Below, piece by piece: positions 51,286 to 59,385 of a stretch of 64,000 nucleotides of DNA. Position 1 is the stretch's first letter, and each line of letters begins with the position of its first letter. Under the pieces are notes generated by a model that was given only the letters and a program-made list of their open reading frames with translations, had not been told where the DNA came from and searched no databases. Both the position numbers and the translations under genes were made by a program. This DNA comes from an uncultured Oscillospiraceae bacterium (GTDB lineage Bacteria; Bacillota; Clostridia; Oscillospirales; Ruminococcaceae), in NCBI GenBank assembly GCA_934481355.1, contig CAKSPH010000001.1:186001-250000 (forward strand). The letters are read 5' to 3'.

Positions 51286-52441
51286 CTGGAGCCTTTTCCG
51301 GCGGTATCGCCGCAAAGCTGTGATCTATCGTTATCACACATATGATATCCGGGTGAGTGCGCCGCATGAAGCGCTCCACCTCCGCGCGGAGCTCGTCTTC
51401 ATTCATTGAGAATCCATGCGGAACCGCGAGATCGAATATCAGTTTGGTGCCGTCACAGCAGGTCACCATGCGCAGGTCATGGACGGAAAGCCGCGTATCT
51501 ATCAGCTTTACGGCGCTCTGGAGCTCATGCCGGACATCGTGCATCGCAGAGCCCTCCGTTACGACCGGGTCGAAGTGCACCAGCATATTCACGCCGTCGT
51601 CGTTCAGGAAATCGCGCTCTATCTGGTCGATGACATTGTGGCTTTCAAGTACGTTTTCTTCCGCCGCCATCTCCACGTGCACCGTTGCAAATTTCCTGCC
51701 GTGTCCGTAATCATGTACTATCAGGTCATGGGTCCCGAGTACGCCGGGATACGACAGTATCTTGCGGCGTATCTCCTCGACAAACTCCGGGGACGGAGCC
51801 TTTCCAAGGAGCGGATCAAGGGTGTCGCGCACCAGACCTGCTCCGCTGTACAGGATAAAGCAGGCGACCGCAGCCGCCATTATTCCGTCAAGCTCGACTG
51901 AAGTAAAATGCGACACCACGGAGGCGGCAAGCACGGCGGCTGTGGATATGCAGTCGTTGCGGCTGTCGGCGGCGGAAGCAGTGAGCGTTCCGGAATCTAT
52001 CTTCTTTCCCACGCGGGCGTAAAATATCATCATTCCCAGCTTTACGGCTATGGAAAGAACGAGCACCGCCATCACGGCTGCGGAAAACTCCACCGGCCGG
52101 GGAGTTATGATACGCTCGATCCCGGTGCGGAGGAGCTCCACCCCGATAACTATAACAAGTATCGCCACCACAAATCCGGATATATATTCATACCGTGCGT
52201 GGCCGTAAGGATGCTCGGCGTCCGGGCTCTTCTCCGACAGGCGGAATCCTATAAGGCTTATCACGCTGGACGACGCGTCCGAGAGATTGTTCGCCGCGTC
52301 AGCGGTTATCGACATACTCCCCGACAGAATACCTATGATGAATTTTCCGGCGCAGAGCAGCACGTTGCAGACGATCCCCACAAGTCCTGCCTTTTTGCCC
52401 GCCTGCGCGCGGCGGTGGTTCTTTTCGGCTTCAGTACACAT
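51281..52441 (-). CDS. Cation diffusion facilitator (CDF) transporter
   Basis: A 386-residue secondary metal exporter. Six helices carry the transport site residues in ADAANNLSDASSS and the HPYGHARYEYISG loop (HxxxHxR) of CDF proteins. From about residue 210 a cytosolic domain has HDLIVHDYGHGRKFATVHVE, the usual metal-sensing ferredoxin-like fold, and an extra C-terminal part with VHDLRMVTC. It is probably a Zn, Mn or Fe exporter; the NxxD transport site does not decide which. GTGAAGGA precedes the ATG. Monocistronic. Confidence 0.92.
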   Translation of the reverse strand: MCTEAEKNHRRAQAGKKAGLVGIVCNVLLCAGKFIIGILSGSMSITADAANNLSDASSSVISLIGFRLSEKSPDAEHPYGHARYEYISGFVVAILVIVIGVELLRTGIERIITPRPVEFSAAVMAVLVLSIAVKLGMMIFYARVGKKIDSGTLTASAADSRNDCISTAAVLAASVVSHFTSVELDGIMAAAVACFILYSGAGLVRDTLDPLLGKAPSPEFVEEIRRKILSYPGVLGTHDLIVHDYGHGRKFATVHVEMAAEENVLESHNVIDQIERDFLNDDGVNMLVHFDPVVTEGSAMHDVRHELQSAVKLIDTRLSVHDLRMVTCCDGTKLIFDLAVPHGFSMNEDELRAEVERFMRRTHPDIICVITIDHSFAAIPPEKAPD

Positions 52442-52565
52442 TCCTTCACCCCCGAATGTTGTTTATGAAAAAGTATATCACATACAGTATTTGTTAGTCA
52501 AGATTTACGCACAAAAATATATTTTCTCCTTCAAAAAGAATCCTGAAAAAAATTGCTGAAAGCAC

Positions 52566-52594
52566 TTGACAAACCGGAAAGAAAGTGATATAAT
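52566..52594 (+). promoter_or_regulatory. Promoter of the tRNA cluster
   Basis: TTGACA (52566-52571) and TATAAT (52589-52594), spacer 17 bp, 27 bp before tRNA-Gly. Confidence 0.88.
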
Positions 52595-52621
52595 AATTAA
52601 GCATTGATGTAATTGCGATAT

Positions 52622-52695
52622 GCGGGTGTAGTTCAATGGTAGAATCCCAGCCTTCCAAGCTGGTCGCGTGGGTTCGATTCCCATCACCCGCTCCA
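52622..52695 (+). tRNA. tRNA-Gly (anticodon TCC)
   Basis: The acceptor GCGGGTG pairs with CACCCGC. The anticodon stem CCAGC/GCTGG encloses loop CTTCCAA with TCC. The T arm is GTGGGTTCGATTCCCAT, and the 3' CCA is encoded. First of four tRNAs. Confidence 0.97.
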
Positions 52696-52699
52696 CTAT

Positions 52700-52776
<77 letters not shown>

Positions 52777-52781
52777 TACAT

Positions 52782-52859
52782 GGTGGGTATGGCTTAGTAG
52801 GTTAAAGCGTCGGATTGTGGTCCCGAAGATCGTGGGTTCGACTCCCACTACCCACCCCA
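52782..52859 (+). tRNA. tRNA-His (anticodon GTG)
   Basis: The acceptor GTGGGTA pairs with TACCCAC; the extra G at 52782 faces C73, the histidine-specific G-1:C73 pair. The anticodon loop is TTGTGGT between TCGGA and CCCGA. CCA is encoded. Confidence 0.96.
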
Positions 52860-52865
52860 CATAAG

Positions 52866-52896
52866 AAAAGGCATAGGTTTCGTCCTGTGCCTTTTT
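52866..52896 (+). terminator. Terminator between tRNA-His and tRNA-Gln
   Basis: AAAAGGCA-T-AGG pairs with CCT-G-TGCC and is followed by TTTTT. tRNA-Gln therefore depends on read-through or on its own promoter; no clear promoter is seen in the 10 bp between. Confidence 0.75.
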
Positions 52897-52905
52897 CCAT
52901 AATAC

Positions 52906-52981
52906 TGGGACGTAGCCAAGCGGTAAGGCAAGGGACTTTGACTCCCTCATTCCCTGGGTTCGAATCCCAGCGTTCCAACCA
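52906..52981 (+). tRNA. tRNA-Gln (anticodon TTG)
   Basis: The acceptor TGGGACG pairs with CGTTCCA (one G-U). The anticodon stem AGGGA/TCCCT encloses CTTTGAC with TTG. CCA is encoded, and its last bases also form the start of a 19-bp perfect inverted repeat. Confidence 0.95.
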
Positions 52982-53019
52982 AATAATAAAACCGCCTGCG
53001 GGCGGTTTTATTATTTGGT
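52978..53019. terminator. Perfect 19-bp palindrome starting in the tRNA-Gln 3' end
   Basis: ACCAAATAATAAAACCGCC (52978-52996), loop TGCG, and the exact complement at 53001-53019. The first four bases are the ACCA end of tRNA-Gln. It acts as a terminator in both directions by form (GC core, A/T flanks), but the long stem includes the mature tRNA end. Confidence 0.85.
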
Positions 53020-53316
53020 AGCATCATTTTCCTTGTCATTCCCGTGGTGGGAATGACATTTCCTGCGGAAACCGGAAAATGACGCGCGGCACCTTTACAG
53101 CGGATACGCTCCGGCTCTGCATTCGTTTTCAATGCACCCACGCCTGCGGGCGGTTTTATTATTTGGTGGCATCATTTTCCTTGTCATTCCCGTGGTGGTA
53201 ATGACATTTCCTGCGGAAACCGGAAAATGACGCGTGGCACCTTTACAGCGGATACGCTCCAGCTCTGCATTCGTTTTCAATGCACCCACGCCTGCGGGCG
53301 GTTTTATTATTTGGTT
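52994..53316. repeat. 148-bp tandem repeats after tRNA-Gln
   Basis: Units begin GCCTGCGGGCGG at 52994, 53142 and 53290, an exact 148-bp period. The first two are nearly identical, and the third stops after about 27 bases. Each unit has nested stems: CATTTTCC with GGAAAATG, GTCATTCCC with GGGAATGAC, and TGCATT with AATGCA, and each begins with the terminator core. The unit is too long for CRISPR and codes for no recognisable protein. Confidence 0.85.
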
Positions 53317-53613
53317 GAATCATTCCTCCTGTCATTTCACTCTAGTTAATGTTTTTCAGATATTTTCGCCGGTCCTGAATACGGACTGGATATTTTTATA
53401 ACAAACGAATTTTTATCACCTGAATTGCCCTGTTAAACAATGTAGGATTATGCACAAAAAGCCCGTGGCTGTATTATTTTATTTTACCAATTTTAATTTA
53501 ATCAAGTTGACTTTTTTTATACATTATAGTATACTTATTTTGGATTAATTTTTGTTTGATACGAAAAAGTCAGACTTTATAATAACTGTCCATCTGGGAG
53601 GTTTACTACTTTG
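53020..53613. other. Intergenic region after the tRNA cluster
   Basis: The first 300 bp are the 148-bp repeats. The remaining 300 bp (53317-53613) are AT-rich with no gene I can support; they end in the promoter and leader of the large zinc-ribbon gene. Confidence 0.6.
53507..53535 (+). promoter_or_regulatory. Promoter of the large zinc-ribbon gene
   Basis: TTGACT (53507-53512) and TATACT (53530-53535), spacer 17 bp, with AT-rich sequence upstream. Confidence 0.75.
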
Positions 53614-56600
53614 ATGTATTGTGAAAACTGCGGTAAAAAGCTTATCCGCGGCTACCAGTTTTGTATGGAATGCGGTACGCCTGTTCCGCCTGAGCAATCC
53701 GAGGACGAGACTCCGGCGGCTGTTGAAGCCGCTCCTGCAGCCAGCGAGGAAATGCCCGGTATCAAGCCGAACAGCGAAGAGGGCACTCTGGTTTTCTGCC
53801 CCACCTGCGGAATGCGTATGCAGAAATCCACTGAATACTGCGAAAAGTGCGGAATGAAGCTCGGCGGAAATTCCAGCTCCGTGCCGCTCGTTAATACCGA
53901 ACCGCTCGGTGGCGGAGATTTCAGCGGAATGTCCGACAGCGACATCGCTCAGATCAACAATTTCGTGAACAACAGCGGATTCGACGGCAGCAGCATTAGC
54001 TACGACACCAACAATTATCAGGGTGCGGACGCATTCGGCGGCGGAAATCTCAACAGCGAGATAGAAGCACTGAACCAGCAGTTCGCAAACCTGAATGCGA
54101 CCGCAAGCGATATGCCAGCTATAAGCGCTCCCGTCCACGAGCCAGAGCCGGAGCCGGAGCCTGCTCCCGCAGCACCGGAGCCAGAGCCTTTCTCACGCCG
54201 TGTTGAAGATTTCTCCATGGACGCCGGAATGCCGGAAACCCAGTTTCTGTCCGAATCCGGGCTTCCCGTTATAAACGGCGGAGATATGAGCGAACCCGAC
54301 ACGCCGGCAGACCTCGAACAGCACCTTGGTGACATAAATATTGACGCAGAGCCCGTATTTACTGCGCCCAAGCCTGAAACTCCCGCATATACTGAGCCAG
54401 AGCAGGTTTATACCGCTCCTGAGCCCGAGGCTCCCTCCTATTCTGAGCCTGCGGCTGAAGAGACGGCTCCCGCTGAGGAAACTCCTGCCTATACCGAGCC
54501 TGAGCTTTCCACTTCTCCCTACGGAAACAGCGAGCCTGCGGCCTCCTTCGACCCGCCGCTCTCCACCTCGCCCTACGGCGATGATGAAGCGACCGTCATG
54601 CTCTCCGATCCCGAGCCTGCGGCAGAAGAGACAGATCCCGCTGGGGAAACTCCCGCCTATACCGAGCCCGGGCTTTCCACTTCTCCCTACGGAAACAGCG
54701 AGCCTGCGGCCTCATTCGACCCGCCGCTCTCAACCTCGCCCTACGGCAATGATGATGCGACCGTTATGCTCTCCGAACCCGAGCCTGCGGCTGAAGAGAC
54801 GGCTCCCGCTGAAGAAACTCCCGCCTACACCGAGCCTGAGCTTTCCACTTCTCCCTACGGAAGCAGCGAACCTGCGGCCTCCTTCGACCCGCCGCTCTCA
54901 ACATCGCCCTACGGCAACGACGAAGCGACCGTTATGCTCTCCGATTCCGAGCCTGCGGCTGAAGAGACGGCTCCCGCCGGGAAAGCTCCCGCCTATACCG
55001 AGCCTGAGCTTTCCACTTCTCCCTACGGAAACAGCGAACCTGCGGCCTCCTTCGACCCGCCGCTCTCAACCTCGCCCTACGGCGATGATGAAGCGACCGT
55101 CATGCTCTCCGATTCCGAGCCTGCGGCAGAAGAGACAGCTCCCGCCGGGGAAGCTCCCGCCTATACCGAGCCTGAGCTTTCCACTTCTCCCTACGGAAAC
55201 AGCGAGCCTGCGGCCTCCTTCGACCCGCCGCTCTCAACATCGCCCTACGGCAACGACGAAGCGACCGTTATGCTCTCGGATCCCGAGCCGGCAGAGCCCA
55301 TTCAATTCAACCGCCCCGCGCCCGCGCCCAAGGAAGAGGCACCCTCAGACGAAAACGCCGACCTCGGCAAGCTGGTTTACTGCCGCAACTGCGGTCAGGA
55401 TATGTACGAAAACGAGCCCGTCTGCAAGAACTGCGGTTCCCCCAACAAGTGGAACGTCAAGCCGCTCAAGAAGTCCGTTTCCGGCGGAAACAGCAAGCCT
55501 GAAAAGGAGCCGTTCAAGCTGTTCGGCGTAATTTCTGTCCCCGCCATCATCGGCGCAGCCGTAGTAGTTGTCGGAGCGATAGTTCTTATTGTTTCCACAG
55601 CCGTAAACAAGAAACCCAGCACCGACATCGTAAGCAGCGGAAACTCCGTGACATTCAACAGTAATCCGGACACATCCGCAGACAATACGCCTGCAACATC
55701 GGCTCCTGAAAGCGATGTTAACCCCATAATTCCCGCAACGTCCGAGTCCAGCCAGCAGGAACAGAACCCTGTTTCCGAGGAAACATCCGCGCCGGCTCAG
55801 ACCGCTGAGGCATCAGTCCCGGACGACAACTCACAGCCCGGCAGGAACGAATCCGACACAAGCGCTCCCGATGCGTCAAAGCCTGATACATCAAAGCCCG
55901 CAACAAGCAGACCCGCAGCCACCACCAAGCCCGGAACCACGACAAAGCCCAACGCTGTCACCACAAAGCCGACAGCGACCACAAAGCCGTCAACCCCGGC
56001 TCAGACAACGGCAAAGCCTGTAACAACGGCACCTGCTGCTGTTTCCAAACCTACCGCGACCGTATCCTCCGAGGATAAGCAGCGCGCAAAAATGCTGGAC
56101 GCTTTCGAAGCTATCTCAGCAGAAGTAGGAAAGCTGCACATTTACTCCCAGGCTACCCTGAACGCACTTGAAGAAGGCAAGACCCGCACCTACTACACCA
56201 GCGGAATGACCAAGACCCTTTCCAACGGAAAGAGCAGCGCAGCAAGCCTCTACAAGAATGCAGAGCCGTCCTCCGCACAGTTCAATACGGCTTACCAGAG
56301 CCTTGGAAAGCTGTACGACCTCTACACGGATTACTACACCTATGTGACCACTTCCGCGGACGCATATGACACATACTCCTCTAAGGAATCAACCAAGCTC
56401 GGCAGCTTCAACAGTGCAGTAAAGAGCGGATTCGGCTACTCAAAGCTCCAGACGGAAAACCAGACTTCCGCCGACAAATCCCGCACATACGCCGAGATAA
56501 TGACGGACGCTTCCTCTGCGGCAAGCAACGCAGTATCCAAGTTCTCCTCCGTCAAGACTGCGGCTGAAAAGCTCAAGAGCGGTGCTTTCACCGATAACGT

Positions 56601-56877
56601 AATGAGCACAATCTACAACGACAATACCTCCGGCATACTCAGTGCCGCCGGATATTATCAGACAACCATCGGTTACTACAATATACTCAGCAGCGGCGCT
56701 CCCTCCGAGTATTCCTCTGCCAAGTCATCGCTTTCGTCCACGGCGAACGCCCTTGAGAACCTTCTCAGCATATTCACCATGGCAGGCGAAAACAGCCTCT
56801 CTGGCTTCAAGTCCGATTCTGCGGCTGAGATCAAGTCCGCGAACAGCGACATCAGCGCTATCAACAAGGCGCTCTGA
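53614..56877 (+). CDS. Large zinc-ribbon membrane protein with five 56-residue repeats
   Basis: About 1087 residues. Two zinc ribbons open it (CENCGKKL/CMECGTP at 3-27; CPTCGMRM/CEKCGMKL at 66-90). A Pro/Glu-rich region follows with five near-identical 56-residue repeats (about 297-560), each with two STSPYG turns and one DDEATVML-like peptide. Then come a third ribbon (CRNCGQDM/CKNCGSP, about 590), one membrane helix (about 640-665), a Thr/Pro-rich stalk and a helical outer domain (about 825-1087). This fits a membrane-tethered protein with cytosolic ribbons. ATG 53614 is used; TTG 53611 is possible. Function unknown. Confidence 0.82.
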   Translation: MYCENCGKKLIRGYQFCMECGTPVPPEQSEDETPAAVEAAPAASEEMPGIKPNSEEGTLVFCPTCGMRMQKSTEYCEKCGMKLGGNSSSVPLVNTEPLGGGDFSGMSDSDIAQINNFVNNSGFDGSSISYDTNNYQGADAFGGGNLNSEIEALNQQFANLNATASDMPAISAPVHEPEPEPEPAPAAPEPEPFSRRVEDFSMDAGMPETQFLSESGLPVINGGDMSEPDTPADLEQHLGDINIDAEPVFTAPKPETPAYTEPEQVYTAPEPEAPSYSEPAAEETAPAEETPAYTEPELSTSPYGNSEPAASFDPPLSTSPYGDDEATVMLSDPEPAAEETDPAGETPAYTEPGLSTSPYGNSEPAASFDPPLSTSPYGNDDATVMLSEPEPAAEETAPAEETPAYTEPELSTSPYGSSEPAASFDPPLSTSPYGNDEATVMLSDSEPAAEETAPAGKAPAYTEPELSTSPYGNSEPAASFDPPLSTSPYGDDEATVMLSDSEPAAEETAPAGEAPAYTEPELSTSPYGNSEPAASFDPPLSTSPYGNDEATVMLSDPEPAEPIQFNRPAPAPKEEAPSDENADLGKLVYCRNCGQDMYENEPVCKNCGSPNKWNVKPLKKSVSGGNSKPEKEPFKLFGVISVPAIIGAAVVVVGAIVLIVSTAVNKKPSTDIVSSGNSVTFNSNPDTSADNTPATSAPESDVNPIIPATSESSQQEQNPVSEETSAPAQTAEASVPDDNSQPGRNESDTSAPDASKPDTSKPATSRPAATTKPGTTTKPNAVTTKPTATTKPSTPAQTTAKPVTTAPAAVSKPTATVSSEDKQRAKMLDAFEAISAEVGKLHIYSQATLNALEEGKTRTYYTSGMTKTLSNGKSSAASLYKNAEPSSAQFNTAYQSLGKLYDLYTDYYTYVTTSADAYDTYSSKESTKLGSFNSAVKSGFGYSKLQTENQTSADKSRTYAEIMTDASSAASNAVSKFSSVKTAAEKLKSGAFTDNVMSTIYNDNTSGILSAAGYYQTTIGYYNILSSGAPSEYSSAKSSLSSTANALENLLSIFTMAGENSLSGFKSDSAAEIKSANSDISAINKAL
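54502..55290 (+). repeat. Five in-frame 168-bp coding repeats
   Basis: Units start at 54502, 54670, 54838, 55006 and 55174, exactly 168 bp (56 codons) apart. They are almost identical at DNA level, including synonymous positions, so the array expanded recently or is kept uniform by recombination. The fifth ends after the ATVML peptide. Confidence 0.95.
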
Positions 56878-56879
56878 TA

Positions 56880-56916
56880 AACAATGGGTCTGCTGATTCA
56901 GCAGACCCATTGTTTA
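56880..56916. terminator. Bidirectional terminator
   Basis: AACAATGGGTCTGCTG (56880-56895), loop ATT, CAGCAGACCCATTGTT (56899-56914): a 16-bp perfect stem between convergent genes. Confidence 0.85.
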
Positions 56917-56917
56917 T

Positions 56918-58054
56918 TCAGTCGTTATATCCGTCAAGGAAGCTGTGTATCTCCCCGTCCGGCGTTTTGTAGGATATTATCTTGTTGAGCTTTATGTTCT
57001 CAACGCTGCGGAATATATTCATTACTACCTGAGGATTCCCCTCGTTGAGCTTTGCAATGAGCTGCTTTATCTCCTGCCGCTTGGAGCGTGCCGCTCCGTC
57101 GGGATTGCAGGTGGTGCAGGTATCTGTGAACCGGCACGCGCACTGGATAAAGCTCAGGTCGTTGTACCTTGCCCAGTGCTTTATCTCGTCCTCGCGGATA
57201 AGGTACATCGGACGTATAAGCTGCATTCCCGGGAAATGCGCGCTGTGCAGCTTGGGCATCATGGTCTCCACCTGTCCGCCGTATACCATGCTCATCAATA
57301 TCGTTTCTATAACGTCATCGAAATGATGTCCGAGCGCTATCTTGTTGCAGCCCAGCTCCTTTGCCTTGTTGTAGAGGTGTCCGCGGCGCATTCTCGCGCA
57401 CAGATAACAGGGATTGTTCTGAACATTGTAGACGGAGTTGAAGATATCCGTCTCAAATACCGTTATCGGAATACCCATCAGCCGCGCGTTAGCCTCGATT
57501 ATCGCGCGGTTTTCGCTGCTGTAACCCGGATCCATCACAAGGAACACCAGCTCAAACGGGAACTTCCGGTGCCGCTGGAGCTCCTGAAACAGTTTCGCCA
57601 TCAGCATGGAATCCTTGCCGCCGGAAATGCACACGGCAACCTTGTCGCCGGGCTTCAGCAGCTCATACTCGTTTATCGCCTTTGCAAACTTGCTGAATAT
57701 ACTGCGGTGGAATTTCTTCGTTATGCTGCGCTCTATCTCTGCGGCGCGGTCCGCGCTGCTCTGGAGCGCTATCTTCTGACCCAGCCACCTTACATAGCCG
57801 CCGGCGAGGTTCGCCGCCTGATATCCATCCTCGCGGAGCTGTGCGGCTATCTCATCGCTGATTATTCCGCTGCGGCAGCATACGACTACCGGCTTGTCCA
57901 TGGGAAGCTGAGCCTCACCGAGCTGCCCGGGAACAACATTCACCGCGCTGTCAATATGTCCCAGCGCGAATGCCGCGCTGTCACGCACATCTATAAGGAG
58001 ATATTCTCCCTGCGGCATTTCCCGCAGTTCCTCGACGGTTATTTCCTCGTTCAT
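56918..58054 (-). CDS. Rhodanese-TtcA-like fusion, probable tRNA thiolase
   Basis: A 378-residue two-domain protein. Residues 1-95 are a rhodanese domain with active-site loop CCRSGIIS. Residues 130-378 are a PP-loop ATPase with SGGKDS (about 145), CxxC in NPCYLCARMRRG, GHHFDDVIETILM, and a later Cys cluster CACRFTDTCTTCNPDG. The second part resembles TtcA, which makes 2-thiocytidine in tRNA using an iron-sulphur cluster. The fusion suggests that the rhodanese hands over persulphide sulphur to the thiolase on one chain. The exact tRNA target is not known. Monocistronic. Confidence 0.87.
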   Translation of the reverse strand: MNEEITVEELREMPQGEYLLIDVRDSAAFALGHIDSAVNVVPGQLGEAQLPMDKPVVVCCRSGIISDEIAAQLREDGYQAANLAGGYVRWLGQKIALQSSADRAAEIERSITKKFHRSIFSKFAKAINEYELLKPGDKVAVCISGGKDSMLMAKLFQELQRHRKFPFELVFLVMDPGYSSENRAIIEANARLMGIPITVFETDIFNSVYNVQNNPCYLCARMRRGHLYNKAKELGCNKIALGHHFDDVIETILMSMVYGGQVETMMPKLHSAHFPGMQLIRPMYLIREDEIKHWARYNDLSFIQCACRFTDTCTTCNPDGAARSKRQEIKQLIAKLNEGNPQVVMNIFRSVENIKLNKIISYKTPDGEIHSFLDGYND

Positions 58055-58131
58055 CTTTATTCCTCCGCTTGACTTCCTTGTTACGTTATATGTCGATTTA
58101 TTATATCACCTTTCCGCAAAGATGTCAAGGA

Positions 58132-58156
58132 AAAGCGCCCCGCAGTGCGGGGCGCT
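58132..58156 (-). terminator. Terminator of the flavin reductase gene
   Basis: GCGCCCCG (58135-58142) with CGGGGCGC (58148-58155); the minus-strand tail is TTTTCCTTG. Confidence 0.8.
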
Positions 58157-58180
58157 CAGTACTTATTCACGTTAAAGGAA

Positions 58181-58738
58181 TCACATCAGTTTCTTTCCGT
58201 CGCTGAATGCGTTGCCTACTTTCTCGCCGATAACGCAGTATGCGTTGTTTACCGGGTCAAAAGTTATCGGGCGGAGCTTTACAGGGTCAATATTCCCGTT
58301 GGTGAGAACGCTCTCGTCCGCGCTGACGTTTACTATTTCGCCGACAAGTATTCCGGTATTCTCGTCATAGCTGACAAGTCTGCACTCCAGCGCCATCGGG
58401 AGCTCCTCAATTACCGGGGCGTCTACGTTTGCCGCCTTTGTGGTGTGGAATCCCGCCTTTGCCAGCTTATCCGGGACCTTGTTTGCGGAAACTATTCCCA
58501 CATAGTCGCACCCGACAACGTGCGCAGCGTCCGCCATGCTTACAGTGAACGCCTTTTTCTTGAGGATGTTCTTTACGGTCTTGTGGCCCGCGCTCAGGCA
58601 CATGGAAAGCTGTGTGGAATCGCTGATTCCGCCCCATGCAGCGTTCATTGCGTCAGGTGTGCCGTCCTCGGCATAGCTTGCGATTATGAATACCGGCTGG
58701 GGATATGTCCAGGGCTTTGCTCCGAAATCCTTTCTCAT
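58181..58738 (-). CDS. Flavin reductase-like FMN-binding protein
   Basis: A 185-residue split-barrel protein of the flavin reductase-like group. It has PQPVFIIASYAEDGTPDAMN at the N-terminus, SMCLSAGHKTVKNI and KAFTVSMADAAHVVGCDYVG in the middle, and ALECRLVSYDENTGILVGEIV near the end, the FMN-binding pattern of the family. It probably binds FMN and reduces it or an iron-sulphur or flavin partner. AGGAGGT lies ahead of the ATG. No partner gene is adjacent. Confidence 0.88.
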   Translation of the reverse strand: MRKDFGAKPWTYPQPVFIIASYAEDGTPDAMNAAWGGISDSTQLSMCLSAGHKTVKNILKKKAFTVSMADAAHVVGCDYVGIVSANKVPDKLAKAGFHTTKAANVDAPVIEELPMALECRLVSYDENTGILVGEIVNVSADESVLTNGNIDPVKLRPITFDPVNNAYCVIGEKVGNAFSDGKKLM

Positions 58739-58912
58739 GGATTTATACCTCCTGTAATTTGTTGCGTTTGATATTCAGCAGGTAATAAAATTCCTGCTGA
58801 TAATTATATTATAAACCATGGAGCGCGCTCCAAGTCAAGCGCTTTCGGAAAATTTCACCAGAATTTCATTGTTCTGATTCGGATTTTCGGCAGAAAAAAA
58901 GCTTTCAGCCAC

Positions 58913-58941
58913 TTGACAAAGCCTTGGCAACGTGATATAAT
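58913..58941 (+). promoter_or_regulatory. Promoter of ylxM-ffh
   Basis: TTGACA (58913-58918) and TATAAT (58936-58941), spacer 17 bp. Confidence 0.88.
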
Positions 58942-58995
58942 AACAATGTTGCTGTAAAGCTATTTTACTTGACACCACCAGAAACGGAGAATCGC

Positions 58996-59343
58996 ATGGA
59001 ACGCAGCTTTGATTTCGTGATACTTCTTGATATCTACGGAGAACTGCTGGCGAAAGCCCAGCGCGAGGCTCTGGATATGCGGTACAACGCCGACCTTTCC
59101 CTGGCCGAGATAGCTGAGGAAATGGGCGGGATAACCCGGCAGAGCGTTGCCTATTCTATAAGGAAAGGCGAACAGAAGCTTGAAGAGCTTGAAGAAAAGC
59201 TCGGCTTCGCCAGGCGCCTGCGGGAGCTTTCCGGAGAGCTTGAAACAGCCCGGGAGCTGGTCGAGGAAATGAAGCAGGAACACAGCGACGAGCGCCTTGA
59301 CAGGCTCGGTGGGATACTCTCAGAGGTCCGCCGGGGGCTCTAG
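58996..59343 (+). CDS. ylxM: YlxM, SRP-associated helix-turn-helix protein
   Basis: A 115-residue protein with a sigma-70 region 4-like HTH: LDIYGELLAKAQREALDMRY, LSLAEIAEEMGGITRQSVAY and IRKGEQKLEELEEKLG match YlxM/p13. In Firmicutes YlxM is encoded before ffh and binds the signal recognition particle RNA or stimulates its activity. A C-terminal coiled coil is likely (about 60-95). ATG 58996 is chosen because GGAGA is about 5 bases upstream. It ends with TAG, a normal stop codon use important for judging the TAG in pncB. Confidence 0.9.
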   Translation: MERSFDFVILLDIYGELLAKAQREALDMRYNADLSLAEIAEEMGGITRQSVAYSIRKGEQKLEELEEKLGFARRLRELSGELETARELVEEMKQEHSDERLDRLGGILSEVRRGL

Positions 59344-59385
59344 GCATTCCCACAGATACGTTTATCCACAAAGGACGGTGAGTAC

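Noticed and set aside
52994..53316. CRISPR array
   Set aside because: The period is 148 bp with no short repeat and unique spacer pattern; units are whole duplicates.
54341..55531. A 396-residue plus-strand frame in another phase of the repeat region
   Set aside because: It is a shadow of the zinc-ribbon gene: its repeats follow the 168-bp DNA period, and composition is Pro/Arg/Ser with no family features.
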